Counted from the first letter of the stretch, positions 24,666-32,748 are shown. The stretch: 64,000 nt of DNA from Brevibacillus sp051967035 (GCF_051967035.1 NZ_JBQCKK010000010.1:74919-138918), one strand, 5' to 3'. Numbers and translations are program-made. Notes: generated by a model not told the origin, from the letters alone.

Positions 24666-25622
24666 CTAGCCAGCAATGACAGCCGCAATCGCCAGACAAA
24701 CGAGCAGGCACAAGAAGGATGTCAGGTACATCAGCCGGATCGTCGCCATAATATCTGCCACCGCCAAGGGCCGATGCGCATCCCCTAGCCGCGCCCGGTT
24801 GGACGGCACTCCCTGGTAGTAGTTAAGGCCGCCAAGCTGCACGCCCAGCGCCCCGGCCACTCCCGCTTCCGGCAGCCCGCTGTTCGGACTGGGATGCAGA
24901 TGCGCGTCCCGGCGAATCATCGCCCAGCACTGCCGCCAGTCCAGCCGTTGCAGTCCGCTTGCGATGACCAGCAGCAATGCCGTCAGCCGGGCGGGTATGT
25001 AGTTCAGCACGTCGTCAAAACGGGCGGACGCCCAGCCGAGATTTTTGTACGTTTCGTTTTTGTAGCCGACCATCGAGTCCAGCGTGTTGGCCGCCCGGTA
25101 CGCCATCGCCAGCGGCGCGCCGCCAATCGCGGCATAGATCAGCGGAGAAACGATCGCATCGACGATGTTTTCCGCCACCGTCTCTACGGCTCCCCGGCAA
25201 ATCTCCGGTTCGTCCAGTTGCTCCGTATCGCGGCCGACCACCATCGACAGAGAGCGTCTGGCCGCTGCCATGTCCCCGGCGCGCAGATGGCGGGCGATCT
25301 CCAGTCCCGCGTCCGCCAGTCCTTTTGTGGCAATCGTCGTGGAGATGAGCCACGCGCTCAACACCCACGAGAGCAGCGGATGAAGGAACGCCGCTCCCCA
25401 TAGCAGCAGCCAGACGACCGCATAGCTGCCTGTGACGATCAACAGCGGAAACAGGACGCCAGCCAGCTTCAACTGCGATTCCCGCTTGACTGCCGCGCGA
25501 ATGACCCGCTCCAGCCGCGTAATCCACCAGCCGATGATGACCACCGGATGCGGCAGGCTGCGCGGGTCGCCGACCACCCGGTCAATCACGTAGGCCGCGC
25601 ACAATATCCACACTTCCGTCAT
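24666..25622 (-). CDS. cbiB: Adenosylcobinamide-phosphate synthase CbiB
   Basis: Membrane enzyme that attaches (R)-1-aminopropan-2-ol phosphate, made via CobD, to adenosylcobyric acid. The 318-residue protein starts WILCAAYVIDRVVGDPRSLP HPVV, typical of the family. It has several membrane helices, SMVVGRDTEQLDEPEICRGA, VETVAENIVDAIVSPLIYA, RAANTLDSMVGYKNETYKN and the C-terminal HPSPNSGLPEAGVAGALGV. It lies 16 bp behind cobC and 110 bp before cbiH60. Confidence 0.92.
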   Translation of the reverse strand: MTEVWILCAAYVIDRVVGDPRSLPHPVVIIGWWITRLERVIRAAVKRESQLKLAGVLFPLLIVTGSYAVVWLLLWGAAFLHPLLSWVLSAWLISTTIATKGLADAGLEIARHLRAGDMAAARRSLSMVVGRDTEQLDEPEICRGAVETVAENIVDAIVSPLIYAAIGGAPLAMAYRAANTLDSMVGYKNETYKNLGWASARFDDVLNYIPARLTALLLVIASGLQRLDWRQCWAMIRRDAHLHPSPNSGLPEAGVAGALGVQLGGLNYYQGVPSNRARLGDAHRPLAVADIMATIRLMYLTSFLCLLVCLAIAAVIAG

Positions 25623-25638
25623 GTTGTCCCTCTCTTTA

Positions 25639-26244
25639 TTAGCCTTCCAGCCGTTGTCTTCGCCAGCGTCTCCCGTCCCATTGCGCCAGCAGGGCCTCTC
25701 CGTGCCCTACGCCGTCTACGTGCCAATAGCGCGTGGGGTCGTTTTCCAGCCACGTCGCCTGAAACCAGCGAATGACTCCCCCGTGTGCGACGAAAACCAT
25801 CGTCTCGTCCGCAGCCGCTTGCCGCTGCTCCATAAGCTTGCGCAACCAACCGTCCACCCGGTGCCCCAGCTCCTGCAAGCTCTCGCCATTCGGCGGACGG
25901 TAGCGATACGGGTCGTCATACCAGCGGACAGCCCGCTCGGCGTCCGAGCGCATCAGCTCCTCGTAGGTCAACATCTCCCAGTCGCCAAACGACAACTCGC
26001 GCAAAGCCGGGACGGAAATGATCGGCAGCCCCCACTCGTCTGCCAGCGGCCGGGCCGTTTGCGTGCAGCGGAGCAAATCGCTTGCGTACAGCGCGACAGG
26101 CCGTTTTCGTTGCTGCGACAATCGCCGCGCCAGCTCGCGCGCCTGCCGCTTCCCCTTTTCGTTCAAAGGAACGTCACTATGTCCCAGATATTTGCGCTCC
26201 CGATTGCTGTCCGTCTCGCCGTGCCGTATCCAGAGCCACTTCAT
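25639..26244 (-). CDS. cobC: Histidine phosphatase, alpha-ribazole phosphatase CobC
   Basis: Removes phosphate from alpha-ribazole 5'-phosphate (or from adenosylcobalamin 5'-phosphate) at the end of lower-loop assembly. The 201-residue protein is a phosphoglycerate-mutase-type phosphatase: catalytic His in LWIRHGETDSNRERKYLGH, then DVPLNEKGKRQARELA, ASDLLRCTQTARPLA, the acid in ALRELSFGDWEMLTYEEL and the second His in VFVAHGGVIRWFQA. Function within this superfamily is assigned by context. The ATG at 26244 overlaps the cobS stop by 4 bp; the open frame further upstream is only a shadow of cobS. Confidence 0.88.
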   Translation of the reverse strand: MKWLWIRHGETDSNRERKYLGHSDVPLNEKGKRQARELARRLSQQRKRPVALYASDLLRCTQTARPLADEWGLPIISVPALRELSFGDWEMLTYEELMRSDAERAVRWYDDPYRYRPPNGESLQELGHRVDGWLRKLMEQRQAAADETMVFVAHGGVIRWFQATWLENDPTRYWHVDGVGHGEALLAQWDGRRWRRQRLEG

Positions 26245-26981
26245 GCCCACCAGCTCCCGACCAGTACGAGCAGCATGACCGCCTCGCCGCTTTCGATCAT
26301 GGCGCCGTAGCAGTCTCCGTTCAGGCCGCCGAGCTTGCGGGCGACCGAGCGGGAAAACAGCAGCACGAACAACAGCGAGACGGCCATTGCCGCGACGACC
26401 TGCAACCCTCCGGCGAACCAGCCAGCCGTGGCGAGAACGATGTATCCGGCGGCGATGACGACAGGCGACAGCCCTGCGCTGATGCCTGTGCCGATCCCTT
26501 TTTCCTCGGATACATACGGCCACAGGCGAATCGACAAAAGCACATGTGTCCGCGCTATGGCAGGAACGAATACGAGAAGCCCTCCCCAACCCGGATGCGC
26601 CAGCTCCGCGACGGCCCCTGCCTTGAGCAAAAGCAGCAAGATCGCGGCCAAAACGCCCATCGCGCCCACGCGGCTGTCTTTCATGATTGTGAGCATCTGC
26701 TCTTTTGGGCGACTGCTTCCCAGTCCGTCCGCCAAATCCATCCAACCGTCCAGATGCAGTCCGCCCGTGATGTACACCCAGACAGCGAGCGTCAGCACGG
26801 CGGACAGCCACGGGCCAAAGAACACAAGCCCCGCCTGGTGGACGCCCCATAGCACCACGCCTATGACCAGCCCGACTGCCGGATACCAGTTAACGCTTTT
26901 TTTCCACGCCTCGTCGGATGGGCGCAGCCACGGAACCGGAATCCGGGTGAAAAACGCGAGCGCGTGCCAAAATGCATTCAT
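26241..26981 (-). CDS. cobS: Adenosylcobinamide-GDP ribazoletransferase CobS
   Basis: Integral membrane enzyme that joins adenosylcobinamide-GDP to alpha-ribazole (phosphate). The 246-residue protein starts NAFWHALAFFTRIPVPWL, has the signature YITGGLHLDGWMDLADGLGS followed by KEQMLTIMKDSRVGAMGVLA, several hydrophobic helices, and LGGLNGDCYGAMIESGEAV near the C terminus. The Asp-rich HLDGWMDLADG motif is the probable metal site. The ATG at 26981 overlaps the cobU stop in ATGA. Confidence 0.93.
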   Translation of the reverse strand: MNAFWHALAFFTRIPVPWLRPSDEAWKKSVNWYPAVGLVIGVVLWGVHQAGLVFFGPWLSAVLTLAVWVYITGGLHLDGWMDLADGLGSSRPKEQMLTIMKDSRVGAMGVLAAILLLLLKAGAVAELAHPGWGGLLVFVPAIARTHVLLSIRLWPYVSEEKGIGTGISAGLSPVVIAAGYIVLATAGWFAGGLQVVAAMAVSLLFVLLFSRSVARKLGGLNGDCYGAMIESGEAVMLLVLVGSWWA

Positions 26982-27517
26982 CCTTTGATCCTCCACGGAA
27001 TCCCGGCCATGACCGCATAGACCGTCTCTGCCTGGCGCGCAGCCCGCTGGTTGACGTCGCCCAGCACGTCTGCGAACCAGCGGCCGAGCCGATTCATGGC
27101 GACACCGCCCAGCCCGACCTCGCTCGTGACCGCAATCACTTTTTGCGGGGAGCGCCGGACAAGCCCCAGCCACGCCTCTGCCTCTGCAAGCAGCGCCTCT
27201 GTGTGCGCCTCGCTTCGCCACTCTGCTTCCTCGACGCTCATCAGCCGATTGCTCACCCACGTGGACAAACAATCGATCAGCACGACGTCGTAAGGTGTGC
27301 CAGCAGGCTCGTAGTCGCACAGCCGCTCGCCGACCTCCACGCTGCCCCACTGCTTCGGCCGCCGCTCCTTGTGCCGCGCAATCCGTTGCCGCATCTCCTC
27401 GTCCCACGCCTGACCCGTCGCCACGTACAGGACGCGCTCTCCGGCCTGTTGCGCCAACTCTTCCGCAAAGCGGCTTTTTCCCGAGCGCACGCCGCCTGTC
27501 ACCAGCACCAGACTCAT
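26978..27517 (-). CDS. cobU: Adenosylcobinamide kinase / guanylyltransferase CobU
   Basis: Bifunctional: phosphorylates adenosylcobinamide and then transfers GMP. The 179-residue protein has the P-loop LVTGGVRSGKSRFAEELA, then VLYVATGQAWDEEMRQRIA and the catalytic-His helix HKERRP, VVLIDCLSTWVSNRLMS and VIAVTSEVGLGGVAMNRLG. The length matches the family. It overlaps cobD upstream and cobS downstream by 4 bp each. Confidence 0.93.
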   Translation of the reverse strand: MSLVLVTGGVRSGKSRFAEELAQQAGERVLYVATGQAWDEEMRQRIARHKERRPKQWGSVEVGERLCDYEPAGTPYDVVLIDCLSTWVSNRLMSVEEAEWRSEAHTEALLAEAEAWLGLVRRSPQKVIAVTSEVGLGGVAMNRLGRWFADVLGDVNQRAARQAETVYAVMAGIPWRIKG

Positions 27518-28629
27518 CGCTCTCCGCTCCCTTCGCTGTGTACCTCGTGTACCTCGCGCAAGGCCACGATCAAGCGCGCATTGTCTTTTGGCCCGCGAAC
27601 GGCAATGCGCACGTCACGCGCCGTCAATCCGGGGTACATGGCGCAACTGCGGATCAGCACGCCTTTTTTGCCGAGCCGCTCTTGCAGCTGTGCGGCTGGC
27701 AAGCCCTCCGGCGAGCGAAGCAGCAAAAAGTTCGCCTCCCCCGGCCAGACCTTCCAGCCCAGCTCCCCGCGAATGAACTCAACCAGGCCAGCGCGCTCCC
27801 TGGCGATCAGGCTGCGTGTCCGCCGCTCGTACTCCCGCTCCTGCAAGCACAGCTCCCCCGCCAACAGCGCAAGCGCATTCACGCTCCAGCTCACCTGCTT
27901 CGCGCGCATTTTCGCAATCGCGTCCGGATGAGCGATCGCGTAGCCGAGACGCAAACCGGGGATCGCGTACATTTTCGTCATCGACCGCAACAAAATGACG
28001 CGGGGAAAGCGCTCCAGACGACTTGCCAGCGTAAACTGGCGGCTTTCCTCCACAAAGTCGAGAAACGCCTCGTCCACGACCAGCCACGTATCGGTCTGGG
28101 CCGTCCAGTCCGCCATCTGCAACAGCTCCTGCGGCTCATACACGATGCCAGTCGGATTGTTCGGCGAGCCGACAAACACCAGATCGGCCTGTTCAAACAG
28201 CCGGTACAGCTCGGCGCTGTCGGCCTTGTAGCCGTTCGCTTCGTTTCCGTAGCAGCCGATGACGGTTGCGCCAAACTGCTCGGAAAGCTCTGCATATTCC
28301 GAAAAGCAAGGATAAATCACGCCGACCGTTTGCGGCTGCAGCCCGAGAATCGCGAGCGCCATCGCCTCCGCCGCTCCGTTCGCAGGCAAAAGCCATTCCT
28401 CTGGCAACTGCAACCGCTCTGCCAACGCCCGGCGAAACTGGCGATGCCCAGGGTCCGGGTAACGCAGCACGGCAGACAGCGAGGCCAACAGCATCTCGCG
28501 CACGCTGTCCGGCATGCCCAGCGGGTTGATATTGGCACTAAAATCAAGAAATTGGCCCGGCTCCATCCCAAAGCGGTCCGCTGCCGTCAACAAATCTCCA
28601 CCGTGGCCGTACGCTTCCAGCACATTCAT
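27514..28629 (-). CDS. cobD: Threonine-phosphate decarboxylase CobD (PLP enzyme)
   Basis: Converts L-threonine O-3-phosphate to (R)-1-aminopropan-2-ol phosphate, the linker used by CbiB. The 371-residue fold-type-I aminotransferase-like protein has HGGDLLTAADRFGMEPGQF, LDFSANINPLGMPDSV, PANGAAEAMALAILGLQP, FVGSPNNPTGIVYEPQEL, LVVDEAFLDFV and the PLP-lysine region ILLRSMTKMYAIPGLRLGY. The ATG at 28629 shares one base with the cobO stop (TGATG). The reading frame upstream belongs to cobO's shadow. Confidence 0.92.
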   Translation of the reverse strand: MNVLEAYGHGGDLLTAADRFGMEPGQFLDFSANINPLGMPDSVREMLLASLSAVLRYPDPGHRQFRRALAERLQLPEEWLLPANGAAEAMALAILGLQPQTVGVIYPCFSEYAELSEQFGATVIGCYGNEANGYKADSAELYRLFEQADLVFVGSPNNPTGIVYEPQELLQMADWTAQTDTWLVVDEAFLDFVEESRQFTLASRLERFPRVILLRSMTKMYAIPGLRLGYAIAHPDAIAKMRAKQVSWSVNALALLAGELCLQEREYERRTRSLIARERAGLVEFIRGELGWKVWPGEANFLLLRSPEGLPAAQLQERLGKKGVLIRSCAMYPGLTARDVRIAVRGPKDNARLIVALREVHEVHSEGSGER

Positions 28630-29168
28630 CAAAACTCTACCCCCAGCACCGCTGGTATTCCTTCCTCGTAGTAATGCTTGATCGGCTTCATCTCTGTCAC
28701 CAGATCGGCCATGTCGATGATTTCCTGCTTGGCGCTCCGCCCCGTCACGACCAGATGCACATGGCTCGGCCTGTTTTGAATCGCTTCCAAAACGTCCGCG
28801 AGCGGCAGCACGTCCGCAATGGGAAAACGGTCGATCGCCAGCGCATTGTTCAGCTCGTCGAGAATGACGACGTCGTACTCGCCCGAAGCGAGCTTTTCCC
28901 GGGCGTATGCCCACGCCTCCTTCAGCGCCGCCCGATGCTCCTCCGGCGTCTTCGTCCAGGTGAAACCTACGCCTTTTTGCACGATTTCAATGCCCAGCCT
29001 GTCGAAGACGAGTTTTTCTCCGTACGTGCGCTCCGGCGACTTGATGAACTGGATCATGATAACCTTCTTGCCTCGTCCAGTCGCCCGCACAGCCAGCCCC
29101 ACCGCTGCTGTTGTCTTTCCTTTGCCGTCTCCGGTGTAGACCAAAAACAGGCCCCGCTTGTTGCCCAA
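28629..29168 (-). CDS. cobO: Corrinoid adenosyltransferase CobO/BtuR
   Basis: Transfers the adenosyl group from ATP to Co(I) corrinoid. The 179-residue protein is of the BtuR/CobO type: P-loop near the start (FLVYTGDGKGKTTAAVGLA), then VIMIQFIKSPERTYGE, FTWTKTPEEHRAALKEAW, YDVVILDELNNALAI and HLVVTGRSAKQEIIDMADL. It is the first gene of the cobalamin operon, about 290 nt behind the riboswitch. The start is TTG at 29168 after GGGGGGTGA. Confidence 0.92.
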   Translation of the reverse strand: MGNKRGLFLVYTGDGKGKTTAAVGLAVRATGRGKKVIMIQFIKSPERTYGEKLVFDRLGIEIVQKGVGFTWTKTPEEHRAALKEAWAYAREKLASGEYDVVILDELNNALAIDRFPIADVLPLADVLEAIQNRPSHVHLVVTGRSAKQEIIDMADLVTEMKPIKHYYEEGIPAVLGVEF

Positions 29169-29191
29169 GTACGGTCACCCCCCAAATAAAT

Positions 29192-29266
29192 GGTAGGCCC
29201 CGTTGCCCATCCCTCATCATTTTCGGAGGCACAGCGCTCCAAAAATGCAGGGTAGGCTCCGTTGCC
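29192..29266 (-). repeat. Two copies of a 16-bp motif in the cob leader
   Basis: GGCAACGGGGCCTACC (29207-29192) and GGCAACGGAGCCTACC (29266-29251) on the minus strand differ by one base and are 59 bp apart, between the leader terminator and cobO. A related word, GGGCAACGGCGCCATCC, occurs inside the riboswitch (about 29533-29549). Their role is unknown. Confidence 0.55.
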
Positions 29267-29355
29267 GATTCAACTGTTTTCCCTCGCTTCGTGATTGACC
29301 TGACGGAAACAAGGAGGAGTTAGCCGTTTTGCCCCCTGTTTCGCGTTCCGTGTAC

Positions 29356-29399
29356 AAAAAAACGCCTTGTTTCCCCAAACCTCCAAGGAAAACAAAGCG
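29356..29399 (-). terminator. Leader terminator controlled by the cobalamin riboswitch
   Basis: Minus strand: CGCTTTGTTTTCC, 11-nt loop, GGGAAACAAGGCG, then seven T. The 13-bp stem has two G-U pairs. It lies about 65 nt behind the riboswitch and about 190 nt before cobO, so ligand binding most likely decides between termination and read-through. Confidence 0.85.
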
Positions 29400-29462
29400 C
29401 GGATAGCCGACTGCAACAATCCTCACCTCATCCTTTGACCCGAAGGAAATCAGTGTACACAT

Positions 29463-29661
29463 CAAAACAGGCAGGTCTCCTGGCTCAAGGATCATCGCCC
29501 TTCTTCCTCCTTCCCGCACGCTGGCGTGCAGTGGATGGCGCCGTTGCCCAGAAGAAGAGCTCCTCTTTTACAGTGGCGGGACCGCGTTGGCTTTTCACCA
29601 AACTTCCCTTTTAACCTCGCTTTCGCAAGCTGCCGCTCGCAAAAAACAAGGACCTGTTTTT
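29463..29661 (-). ncRNA. Cobalamin riboswitch (adenosylcobalamin-sensing)
   Basis: On the minus strand the element has the conserved core in order: P1 5' strand AAAAACAGG, GGTTAAAAGGGAAG, TTTGGTGAAAAGCC, CCCGCCACTGTAA, and the B12 box AGCCAGGAGACCTGCCTG (29485-29468), whose end pairs back with P1 (CCTGTTTT). Its position 5' to the whole cobalamin operon, with a downstream intrinsic terminator, indicates transcriptional OFF control by adenosylcobalamin. Confidence 0.93.
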
Positions 29662-29708
29662 CTACGCTATTCAAATGTCGTTCGTTTCCATGACCATGGC
29701 TTGTTTTA

Positions 29709-29736
29709 ATAATAGCAAATGCTCCCAGGGATTCAA
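29709..29736 (-). promoter_or_regulatory. Probable promoter of the cobalamin operon
   Basis: Minus strand: TTGAAT (29736-29731), 16-bp spacer, TATTAT (29714-29709). The implied start lies about 40 nt before the riboswitch P1 stem. Confidence 0.55.
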
Positions 29737-29843
29737 GCAAAAGCTGCAATCCGGCAAAGAGCGAAGCTGAAAAGTAGTCGTTTCTTCACGGATGTTTCCT
29801 GCTCCCCTGCAACCTTGTCATCAGGCGGAGGCAGGCCGCCTTA

Positions 29844-29872
29844 TTGTAAAATAGTACCGCACATCCTATAAA
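29844..29872 (+). promoter_or_regulatory. Probable sigma-A promoter for the stalk-domain protein gene
   Basis: TTGTAA, 17-bp spacer, TATAAA, ending about 20 bp before the ATG. The short leader leaves room only for the AGGA ribosome site. Confidence 0.5.
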
Positions 29873-29893
29873 ATGCCGCGAGGAAAAACACAG

Positions 29894-31186
29894 ATGAAAA
29901 AAATGCAGCAGGTCGGCCTGCTGACCTTTCTGCTCAGCGCCGCCCCCTTCTCTTTTGCCCAGTCCGCTCCGCACATCCAGGTAGCCGTAAACGGAGAGTA
30001 CGTCACCTTTCCCGACACCCAGCCCTACGTAGACCCAAGCACGCAGCGCACCATGGTTCCCGCCCGGTTTGTCGCGGAAAAGCTCGGCCTTGGCATGCAG
30101 TGGCACCCACAGACGAGCCAGATGACGCTCCGGAAAGAACCGAACACCATTCAGTTGACCATCGGCCAGGACTACGCGCTGGTCAACGGCAAAAAGGTAC
30201 GCTTCGACGCCCCGGCCGTCCTCCGCAACAACCGCACGATGGTTCCGCTCCGCTTCATCAGCGAGCTGTTTGACGCCCGGATCGAGTGGCTGGCCGAGCG
30301 CAACCTGGTCGCGATCACCACTTCCGGCCATGCGAGTGCAATCCCTCCGGCCTCTGTGCCGCCTGCTCCCGACAGCACCTGGCAACATCGGCGCAGCACG
30401 TGGCTTTGGGATGCCAGCCTGCTCTACACCCAGCAAGAGCAGATTATCCAGTTTGCCAGCGAGCATCAATTGAGCGCGATCTACCTGCAAATCGACCGGG
30501 ACATCCCGCCGACTGTCTACCAGCAGTTCATCCGCAAGGCGCAGGAAAAGCAAATCGCCGTAGAAGCGCTGGAAGGCCGTCCCCAATGGTCTTTTCCTGC
30601 AAGCCATGGCGAGCTCAAGGCGTTTATCAACTGGGTCCGCGCGTACAACGCCTCGGTCGCCGCGCAAGAGCGGTTCGCCGGACTGCACTTTGACATTGAG
30701 CCGTACATTTTGCCGGAATGGAAGTCAAATCGCGACAAAATCGTGCAAAGCTGGATGGACACGGTTCGCCTGATCGAAAAAGACAGGCGGGCAAGCGGGC
30801 TTACGCTCACGCTCGACATCCCGTTTTGGCTCCATCAGGTCAAGGTTCCGGGCACGAATTACAGCTTGAGCGCCTGGATGCTGGAAAAGGCAGATGCGGT
30901 AGTCATCATGGACTACCGCAATGTCGCACTGGGCCAGGACGGGATCATTGCCAACGCTCATCCGATTTTGCGGGAAGCGGCCACGCTGAAAAAGCAGGTG
31001 ATCGTCGCCGTAGAGACGGCTCCCAGCAACGAAGGCCCCCACACGAGCTTTCACGCGCTGCCGCTCCAGACGATGAAAACCGAGTTGCAGGTAGCACAGG
31101 AACATCTCGGGCGTTATGCGAGCTTTGCCGGCTTTGCGATTCACGATTACAACCATTGGGTCAGGCTAAAGCAGGGCGGTTCCTGA
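29894..31186 (+). CDS. Exported protein: copper-amine-oxidase-like stalk domain plus putative TIM-barrel glycosidase-like domain
   Basis: A 430-residue secreted protein. A signal peptide (MKKMQQVGLLTFLLSAAPFSFAQS) is followed by a copper-amine-oxidase N-terminal-like domain (about 30-135: VAVNGEYVTFPDTQPYVD, TMVPARFVAEKLGL, TMVPLRFISELFDARIEW). The C-terminal 280 residues look like an (alpha/beta)8 barrel: LSAIYLQIDRDIPP, RFAGLHFDIEPYILPEW, TLTLDIPFWLH, DAVVIMDYRN, KQVIVAVETAP and FAIHDYNHW. The FDIEPY segment at a strand end looks like a catalytic or metal site, but no activity can be named. It is a cell-wall-associated protein by analogy. The ATG at 29894 is chosen over an ATG 21 nt earlier because only it gives a clean signal peptide. 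Confidence 0.7.
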   Translation: MKKMQQVGLLTFLLSAAPFSFAQSAPHIQVAVNGEYVTFPDTQPYVDPSTQRTMVPARFVAEKLGLGMQWHPQTSQMTLRKEPNTIQLTIGQDYALVNGKKVRFDAPAVLRNNRTMVPLRFISELFDARIEWLAERNLVAITTSGHASAIPPASVPPAPDSTWQHRRSTWLWDASLLYTQQEQIIQFASEHQLSAIYLQIDRDIPPTVYQQFIRKAQEKQIAVEALEGRPQWSFPASHGELKAFINWVRAYNASVAAQERFAGLHFDIEPYILPEWKSNRDKIVQSWMDTVRLIEKDRRASGLTLTLDIPFWLHQVKVPGTNYSLSAWMLEKADAVVIMDYRNVALGQDGIIANAHPILREAATLKKQVIVAVETAPSNEGPHTSFHALPLQTMKTELQVAQEHLGRYASFAGFAIHDYNHWVRLKQGGS

Positions 31187-31230
31187 TTCCCCCGCCTGTC
31201 GCTGCGCTTTTCGTTAAAATAATTTTCATT

Positions 31231-31245
31231 TGATATTGATTATAA
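31231..31245 (+). promoter_or_regulatory. PerR/Fur-type operator upstream of the peroxiredoxin gene
   Basis: TGATATTGATTATAA matches 12 of 14 defined positions of the PerR box (TTATAATNATTATAA) and equally 12 of 14 of the Fur 7-1-7 box (TGATAATNATTATCA). It lies about 65 bp before the peroxiredoxin start. The function of the gene favours PerR. Confidence 0.5.
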
Positions 31246-31309
31246 ATATCATTCGTGATAATTTGGTACCAGACCTATTTTTCGAAAAACAGGAAAGAGG
31301 AGATACACG

Positions 31310-31840
31310 ATGAGCGCACGCATTGGCCTTCCCGCCCCCGATTTTACAATGGACACGGTAACGTTTGAAAACGGCTTCCCTGTTCCGAAAAGCCTGGTAG
31401 ATTACCGCGGCAAATGGCTGCTGTTGTTCTTTTATCCATTTGATTTCTCCAAAGTCTGCCCCACCGAAATCCTCAGCCTGAATCGGCGAATCAAGGAGTT
31501 TGCCGCTCTGAACGTCGAGGTGCTCGGAGTGAGTGGCGACAGTATTCATACACACAAAGCCTGGATGAGAGCGAGTGACGGAATCGGCCCGCTGTCCTTC
31601 CCGCTGGCTTCGGACTACAGCAAAGAAGCTACCATCAGCTACGGCGTGCTGGACGAAGCCACCAAAGCGCCGCTGCGCGCCAGCTTCATCATCGACCCGG
31701 AGGGCATTCTGCAGTATTCGGTCATTTCCAACTCCAAAGTAGGCAGAAGCGTGGACGAGACACTGCGTGTCATCGAAGCCCTGCAATCCGGCGGCCTGTG
31801 CCCGATGGATTGGAAGCCGGGACAAAAAACGATTTCGTAA
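31310..31840 (+). CDS. 2-Cys peroxiredoxin (AhpC/TSA family)
   Basis: Thiol peroxidase that reduces hydrogen peroxide or organic hydroperoxides. The 176-residue protein has the AhpC/Prx1 layout: GLPAPDFTMDTV at the start, peroxidatic Cys50 in FDFSKVCPTEILSL, VLGVSGDSIHTHKAW, RASFIIDPEGILQYSV and the resolving Cys near 164 in GGLCPMDWKPGQ. No partner reductase gene (ahpF) is adjacent, so electrons probably come from thioredoxin. A PerR/Fur-like box lies upstream. The ribosome site is GAAAGAGGAG. A terminator follows. Confidence 0.9.
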   Translation: MSARIGLPAPDFTMDTVTFENGFPVPKSLVDYRGKWLLLFFYPFDFSKVCPTEILSLNRRIKEFAALNVEVLGVSGDSIHTHKAWMRASDGIGPLSFPLASDYSKEATISYGVLDEATKAPLRASFIIDPEGILQYSVISNSKVGRSVDETLRVIEALQSGGLCPMDWKPGQKTIS

Positions 31841-31891
31841 CGATTGTCTCCCCGGTAATAAGACCTCGGTCGCGCAAGCAGATGCATGAGC

Positions 31892-31913
31892 ATCGGCTCC
31901 GGCCGATTTTTTT
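31892..31913 (+). terminator. Intrinsic terminator of the peroxiredoxin gene
   Basis: ATCGGC, loop TCCG, GCCGAT followed by seven T. An outer GCAGAT/ATCTGC pair flanks it, so the full stem may be longer. Confidence 0.8.
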
Positions 31914-32001
31914 ATCTGCATCCCTCCTCGTGCCTTGAAACGTTCTTCCCTCCCGCTCGTCAAAGGGATATACGGATCAAATATGTAGTGGGGTGACTGG
32001 A

Positions 32002-32682
32002 ATGAACATCAAACGTACTTTCATGGTTCTGTCTACTCTCGGCTATCTTGCGCTTTCCATGACGAACCAGGCTGTTGCAGCGACTTCTTCGTTTACGGAC
32101 GTGAACGACGTAGCCGCGAAAGAAAAAATTATCTCTTTGCAGCAGAGAGGAATTTTGCACGGGGTAAACGACAAGCAGTTCATGCCGGACGCTACGGTTA
32201 CGGCTGCCCAAGGAATCCAGTTGATCGTCAATGCTCTTGGCTTAGATATCGACAACATCCGTTTTATCCAGGAGCCAAAAGCTACGCACTACTATGCAAA
32301 AGCAAACGATAACGCGTGGTACGCCCCTGCCCTGATTATTGCCGCCCACAACGGACTGCAACTGCCAGCAGATCTGGACCCGAACCAGGCATGGTCGCGC
32401 GAACAGTTTCTGTACCATCTCGTCACTGCCATCGAGCAGCACGGGCAACTCCCCATGATTAACCTCGCTCCCGTTGCGATCAAGGACGAAGATGCGCTGA
32501 ATCCGAGCTATCAAGGGGCGGTCCAGCGAGCCTTGCATTTTGGCATCGTCAAGCTGGATGCCGAGGGCAGCCTGCATCCGAAAGCGACCCTGACCCGCAA
32601 GGAAGCCGCTGAATTTATTTACAACGCCATTGAATATTTACAAGCCCATCCCGCCCCGGCGGCAGAGAACGTTCAGCCGTAA
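32002..32682 (+). CDS. Exported S-layer-homology-domain protein
   Basis: A 226-residue secreted protein. The signal peptide (MNIKRTFMVLSTLGYLALSMTNQAVAA) is followed by SLH-like repeats: SSFTDVNDVAAKEKIISLQ with GVNDKQFMPDATVTAAQGI; then a second copy around DNAWYAPALIIAAHNGLQL; then a third ending in DAEGSLHPKATLTRKEAAE. SLH domains usually anchor proteins to pyruvylated secondary wall polymers. No other functional domain is present, so this may be an anchoring or scaffold protein. The ATG follows GTGGGGTGACTGG. It has its own terminator and is separate from nosD. Confidence 0.8.
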   Translation: MNIKRTFMVLSTLGYLALSMTNQAVAATSSFTDVNDVAAKEKIISLQQRGILHGVNDKQFMPDATVTAAQGIQLIVNALGLDIDNIRFIQEPKATHYYAKANDNAWYAPALIIAAHNGLQLPADLDPNQAWSREQFLYHLVTAIEQHGQLPMINLAPVAIKDEDALNPSYQGAVQRALHFGIVKLDAEGSLHPKATLTRKEAAEFIYNAIEYLQAHPAPAAENVQP

Positions 32683-32710
32683 TCTCCGGATCGGTTTGGT
32701 GCCCAAAAGC

Positions 32711-32748
32711 AAAAACGCTTCCCGCGAAGTTTCCGGGGAAGCGTTTTT
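32711..32748 (+). terminator. Intrinsic terminator after the SLH protein gene
   Basis: AAAAACGCTTCCC, 12-nt loop, GGGAAGCGTTTTT: a perfect 13-bp stem ending in a T-run, about 30 bp behind the stop. Confidence 0.85.
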
